From assembly GCA_041725935.1 (NCBI GenBank), contig JBGRQD010000007.1:186001-250000 (forward strand): a stretch of 64,000 nt of DNA. The letters run 5' to 3'. Positions 62,190 to 64,000 of the stretch are shown here, in pieces. The translations under genes were made by a program, and so were the position numbers. The DNA is from Marivita sp041725935 (GTDB taxonomy: Bacteria; Pseudomonadota; Alphaproteobacteria; Rhodobacterales; Rhodobacteraceae). Numbering within the stretch: position 1 is the first letter of the stretch; each line of letters opens with the position of its first letter. The notes beneath the pieces were generated by a model that did not search any database, was not told the DNA's origin, and saw nothing but the letters and a program-made list of their open reading frames with translations.

Positions 62190-62909
62190 ATGCGGCGGCT
62201 CGTTCTCTTGGCCTTTATTGCCCTTGCGGCCTGCGATGTTCCGGAACCGGCATCGCAGGTTCAACCGCGTCCGCAAAGCGCCCCTTCACAGTTGTCCGGT
62301 CAGGATGCGCGCAACCGGGCCAGCATCGCTGCGCGGCAGTTCGTGACCGTCGTGCAGACGGTGGAGCCGGTGGCTGAACGCGAATGCCGGCAACGCGCAC
62401 CCGCCGCCAATTGCGATTTCCAGATCGTTGTCGATGATCGTCCGGGGATACCACCAAACGCGTTCCAAACAGTTGACCGCAGCGGCCGCCCGATCCTTGC
62501 CTTCAACCTTGCCTTGATCGCATCGGTGGACAACGCCGATGAACTGGCGTTTGTCATGGGACACGAGGCGGCGCACCATGTGCTCGGTCATTTGGGACGG
62601 ACACAGCAGAACGCCGCCGTAGGGGCTGTGATCCTGTCAGGGCTGGTTGCGCTGGGCGGTGCGGATGCCGCCGTGGTGCAATCCGCCGAAGAGATCGGAG
62701 CATCTCTCGGAGCGCGGACCTATTCCAAGGATTTCGAACTTGAGGCAGACCAACTCGGCACGATCATCACCGCCCGTGCAGGCTACAACCCCGTCCGCGG
62801 CGCGCAGTTCTTCAACAGGATTCCCGATCCCGGCAATCGGTTTCTAGGCACCCACCCGCCCAATGCGGCCCGAATGGACATCGTGCGCCGGACTGCAGCC
62901 GGGCTCTGA
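62190..62909 (+). CDS. M48-family metalloprotease lipoprotein
   Basis: 239-aa secreted protease of the M48 (BepA/LoiP-like) family. The lipoprotein signal MRRLVLLAFIALAAC puts the lipidated Cys at 15. The zinc motif HEAAH is at residues 125-129 (FVMGHEAAHHVLGHL), and the third ligand Glu lies in KDFELEADQLGTI. The terminal HPPNAARMDIVRR is typical. The ATG at 62190 with GGGAG upstream is preferred over a TTG one codon earlier. It probably acts in outer-membrane protein quality control; this role is inferred from the family. Confidence 0.92.
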   Translation: MRRLVLLAFIALAACDVPEPASQVQPRPQSAPSQLSGQDARNRASIAARQFVTVVQTVEPVAERECRQRAPAANCDFQIVVDDRPGIPPNAFQTVDRSGRPILAFNLALIASVDNADELAFVMGHEAAHHVLGHLGRTQQNAAVGAVILSGLVALGGADAAVVQSAEEIGASLGARTYSKDFELEADQLGTIITARAGYNPVRGAQFFNRIPDPGNRFLGTHPPNAARMDIVRRTAAGL

Positions 62910-62987
62910 CAGCTGCATTTGACCTGAATCAAGGTTGAAGACGGCAGCGCGGCTTACCCTTGGGTCAGAACAATGGGGAGCCTTGTC

Positions 62988-63242
62988 ATGGCCTTTATGT
63001 CTAAACGCGACACGCACACGCAATTGGTTCTCGATATGGCGGACCGTCAGGGGCTTGACCTTCAGGAGATGATCCTGCGAGCCGAGTTCTCGGAAGACCA
63101 ATTCGAACAGGCGGTAGACCTATGTTTGGGCTGTACCAAGGCGAACGCGTGCAGATGCCTTCTGGATAGCGCCGGGCCACAATTGAACCTGCCTGATTAC
63201 TGCAGGAACGAAGCCCTTTTCAACGAATTGCGACCCGACTGA
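62988..63242 (+). CDS. DUF6455 family protein
   Basis: 84-aa cytoplasmic protein with the DUF6455 pattern: an N-terminal helix (LVLDMADRQGLDLQEMILRA) and a Cys-rich part (DLCLGCTKANACRCL and a later DYCRNE). The spaced cysteines suggest metal or haem-type ligand binding, but function is unknown. The ATG at 62988 has GGGGAG seven bases upstream; an ATG at 62973 is less well placed. Confidence 0.82.
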   Translation: MAFMSKRDTHTQLVLDMADRQGLDLQEMILRAEFSEDQFEQAVDLCLGCTKANACRCLLDSAGPQLNLPDYCRNEALFNELRPD

Positions 63243-63303
63243 CCGGGTATCGTGTGTCGATGCATTAGCGCTTCGGCACAAGCGATGTGCTGCGAACCCT
63301 CAA

Positions 63304-64000
63304 TCAGGTCCGCAGGTTTTTGGCGCTTTCCTTGATCTCGGAATATTGACCCGACGGGCGGAACGGCCACAGGTAGTCGGGCAACACGGCTTCCAATGCG
63401 ACGGGCTTGATCCCCAGATCGGCAAAAGTTTTCACGCCATCGGACACCACATTGTCGTTGCGCAGGTTCTTGACCTGATCGCGGGTGATCATTGCAGGGA
63501 TCAAACCACCGCTGATTCTATTGGCAAAATCGAACATCGCTCCCATGATGGTCGCGCCAAGGAACGGGATGTTCATGATCAACCGACGGCGGCGAATAAC
63601 CTTGAGCATCTCTTGCATCAGCTCGCGGAACGTATTCACGTCAGGCCCGCCAAGCTCGTAGATGCCCGGTGCGGCCTGTCCCGTGGCTGCCATGCACGCA
63701 GCCTGTGCCACATCGTCCACATAGACCGGCTGGAATTTGGTGTCGGCACCGACCACGGGAAGAACCGGACCAAGCCGTGTCATGCCCGCAAAGCGGTTGA
63801 AGAACTCATCCTCCGGCCCGAACACGATAGAGGGGCGCAAGATCACCGCGTCCGGCATATGCTCGAGAACCGCCGCCTCACCTTCGCCCTTGGTGCGCTG
63901 GTAGTCGCTTTCACCCTTCATGTCGGCACCAATGGCCGATACGTGAACGAGGGTCGAAATACCAGCCTCTGCCGCAAGCCGGGCCACGCGTGCAGCACCC
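63304..64000 (-). CDS. NAD(P)-binding SDR/complex I NDUFA9-like protein, 5' end cut by window edge
   Basis: The C-terminal two thirds of an atypical short-chain dehydrogenase/epimerase of the type related to the complex I accessory subunit NDUFA9. Visible are LVHVSAIGADMKGESDYQRT with the YxxxK-like YQRTK catalytic area, AVILRPSIVFGPEDEFFNRF and KFQPVYVDDVAQAACMAATG. The N-terminal Rossmann GxxGxxG motif lies beyond the right edge. The frame is open to position 64000, so a GTG at 63987 is not the start. Confidence 0.88.
   Translation of the reverse strand, partial: GAARVARLAAEAGISTLVHVSAIGADMKGESDYQRTKGEGEAAVLEHMPDAVILRPSIVFGPEDEFFNRFAGMTRLGPVLPVVGADTKFQPVYVDDVAQAACMAATGQAAPGIYELGGPDVNTFRELMQEMLKVIRRRRLIMNIPFLGATIMGAMFDFANRISGGLIPAMITRDQVKNLRNDNVVSDGVKTFADLGIKPVALEAVLPDYLWPFRPSGQYSEIKESAKNLRT

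Overview
The window looks like a chromosomal segment from a Rhodobacteraceae bacterium (roseobacter group, Alphaproteobacteria). The pointers are G+C-rich coding, a dnaA-dnaN-recF-gyrB cluster beside rpsT, a flaF/flbT-controlled flagellar locus, small families typical of this group (DUF1467, DUF6455, TIGR02302/DUF4175), leuCD separated from leuB by two accessory genes, and a terminator hairpin of the GGGGGC-TCT-GCCCCC type that I recall as common in this family. The assignment rests on recognition of protein families, not on a database search.

Layout. 1-16 kb: a TIGR02302 membrane protein cut by the left edge; ribosome rescue factor arfB; a minus-strand run (thioesterase, UMF1 transporter, mepA, esterase-like phytase protein, queuosine-precursor transporter) that ends in a small transcribed-looking element with an 18-codon micro-ORF and a maximal Shine-Dalgarno; then yggT, recQ, yaaA, a hybrid histidine kinase, a thiolase, an MscS channel and a small membrane peptide. 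16-23 kb: leucine biosynthesis (leuC, leuD, leuB) with a membrane protein and an EEP-fold protein between leuD and leuB, a DMT transporter and tRNA-Pro(CGG). 23-32 kb: an acyl-CoA dehydrogenase/kinase-like pair of the ACAD10/11 type, then gyrB, recF, dnaN, dnaA and rpsT. 32-36.6 kb: enoyl-CoA hydratase, mutM, ubiE, ubiB.

36.7-52.9 kb is a flagellar locus: a flagellar-type transglycosylase, the export apparatus (flhA, fliR, flhB, fliQ), the export ATPase fliI, rod and ring genes (flgB, flgC, flgF, flgG, flgA, flgH, fliE), fliL, flagellin with its regulators flaF and flbT, a DUF1217 protein, a probable divergent fliK, and flgD. The last two genes are strikingly A+T-rich compared with everything around them. 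The locus then stops at a truncated IS5-family transposase fragment that abuts carB. fliF, fliG, fliM, fliN, fliP, flgE, flgI, flgK, flgL and motAB are all absent from the window.

53-64 kb: carB, aspS, a single-receiver response regulator, methylmalonyl-CoA epimerase with DUF1467, an EI24/CysZ-like membrane protein, a nitroreductase, an M48 lipoprotein protease, a DUF6455 protein, and an NAD(P)-binding protein cut by the right edge. Most of the window is ordinary core genome. The points I find most worth a second look are the micro-ORF element at 3.1-3.3 kb, the A+T-rich fliK/flgD pair with the adjoining transposase scar, the coiled-coil ORF in the FliJ position, and the GANTC-rich dnaA upstream region.
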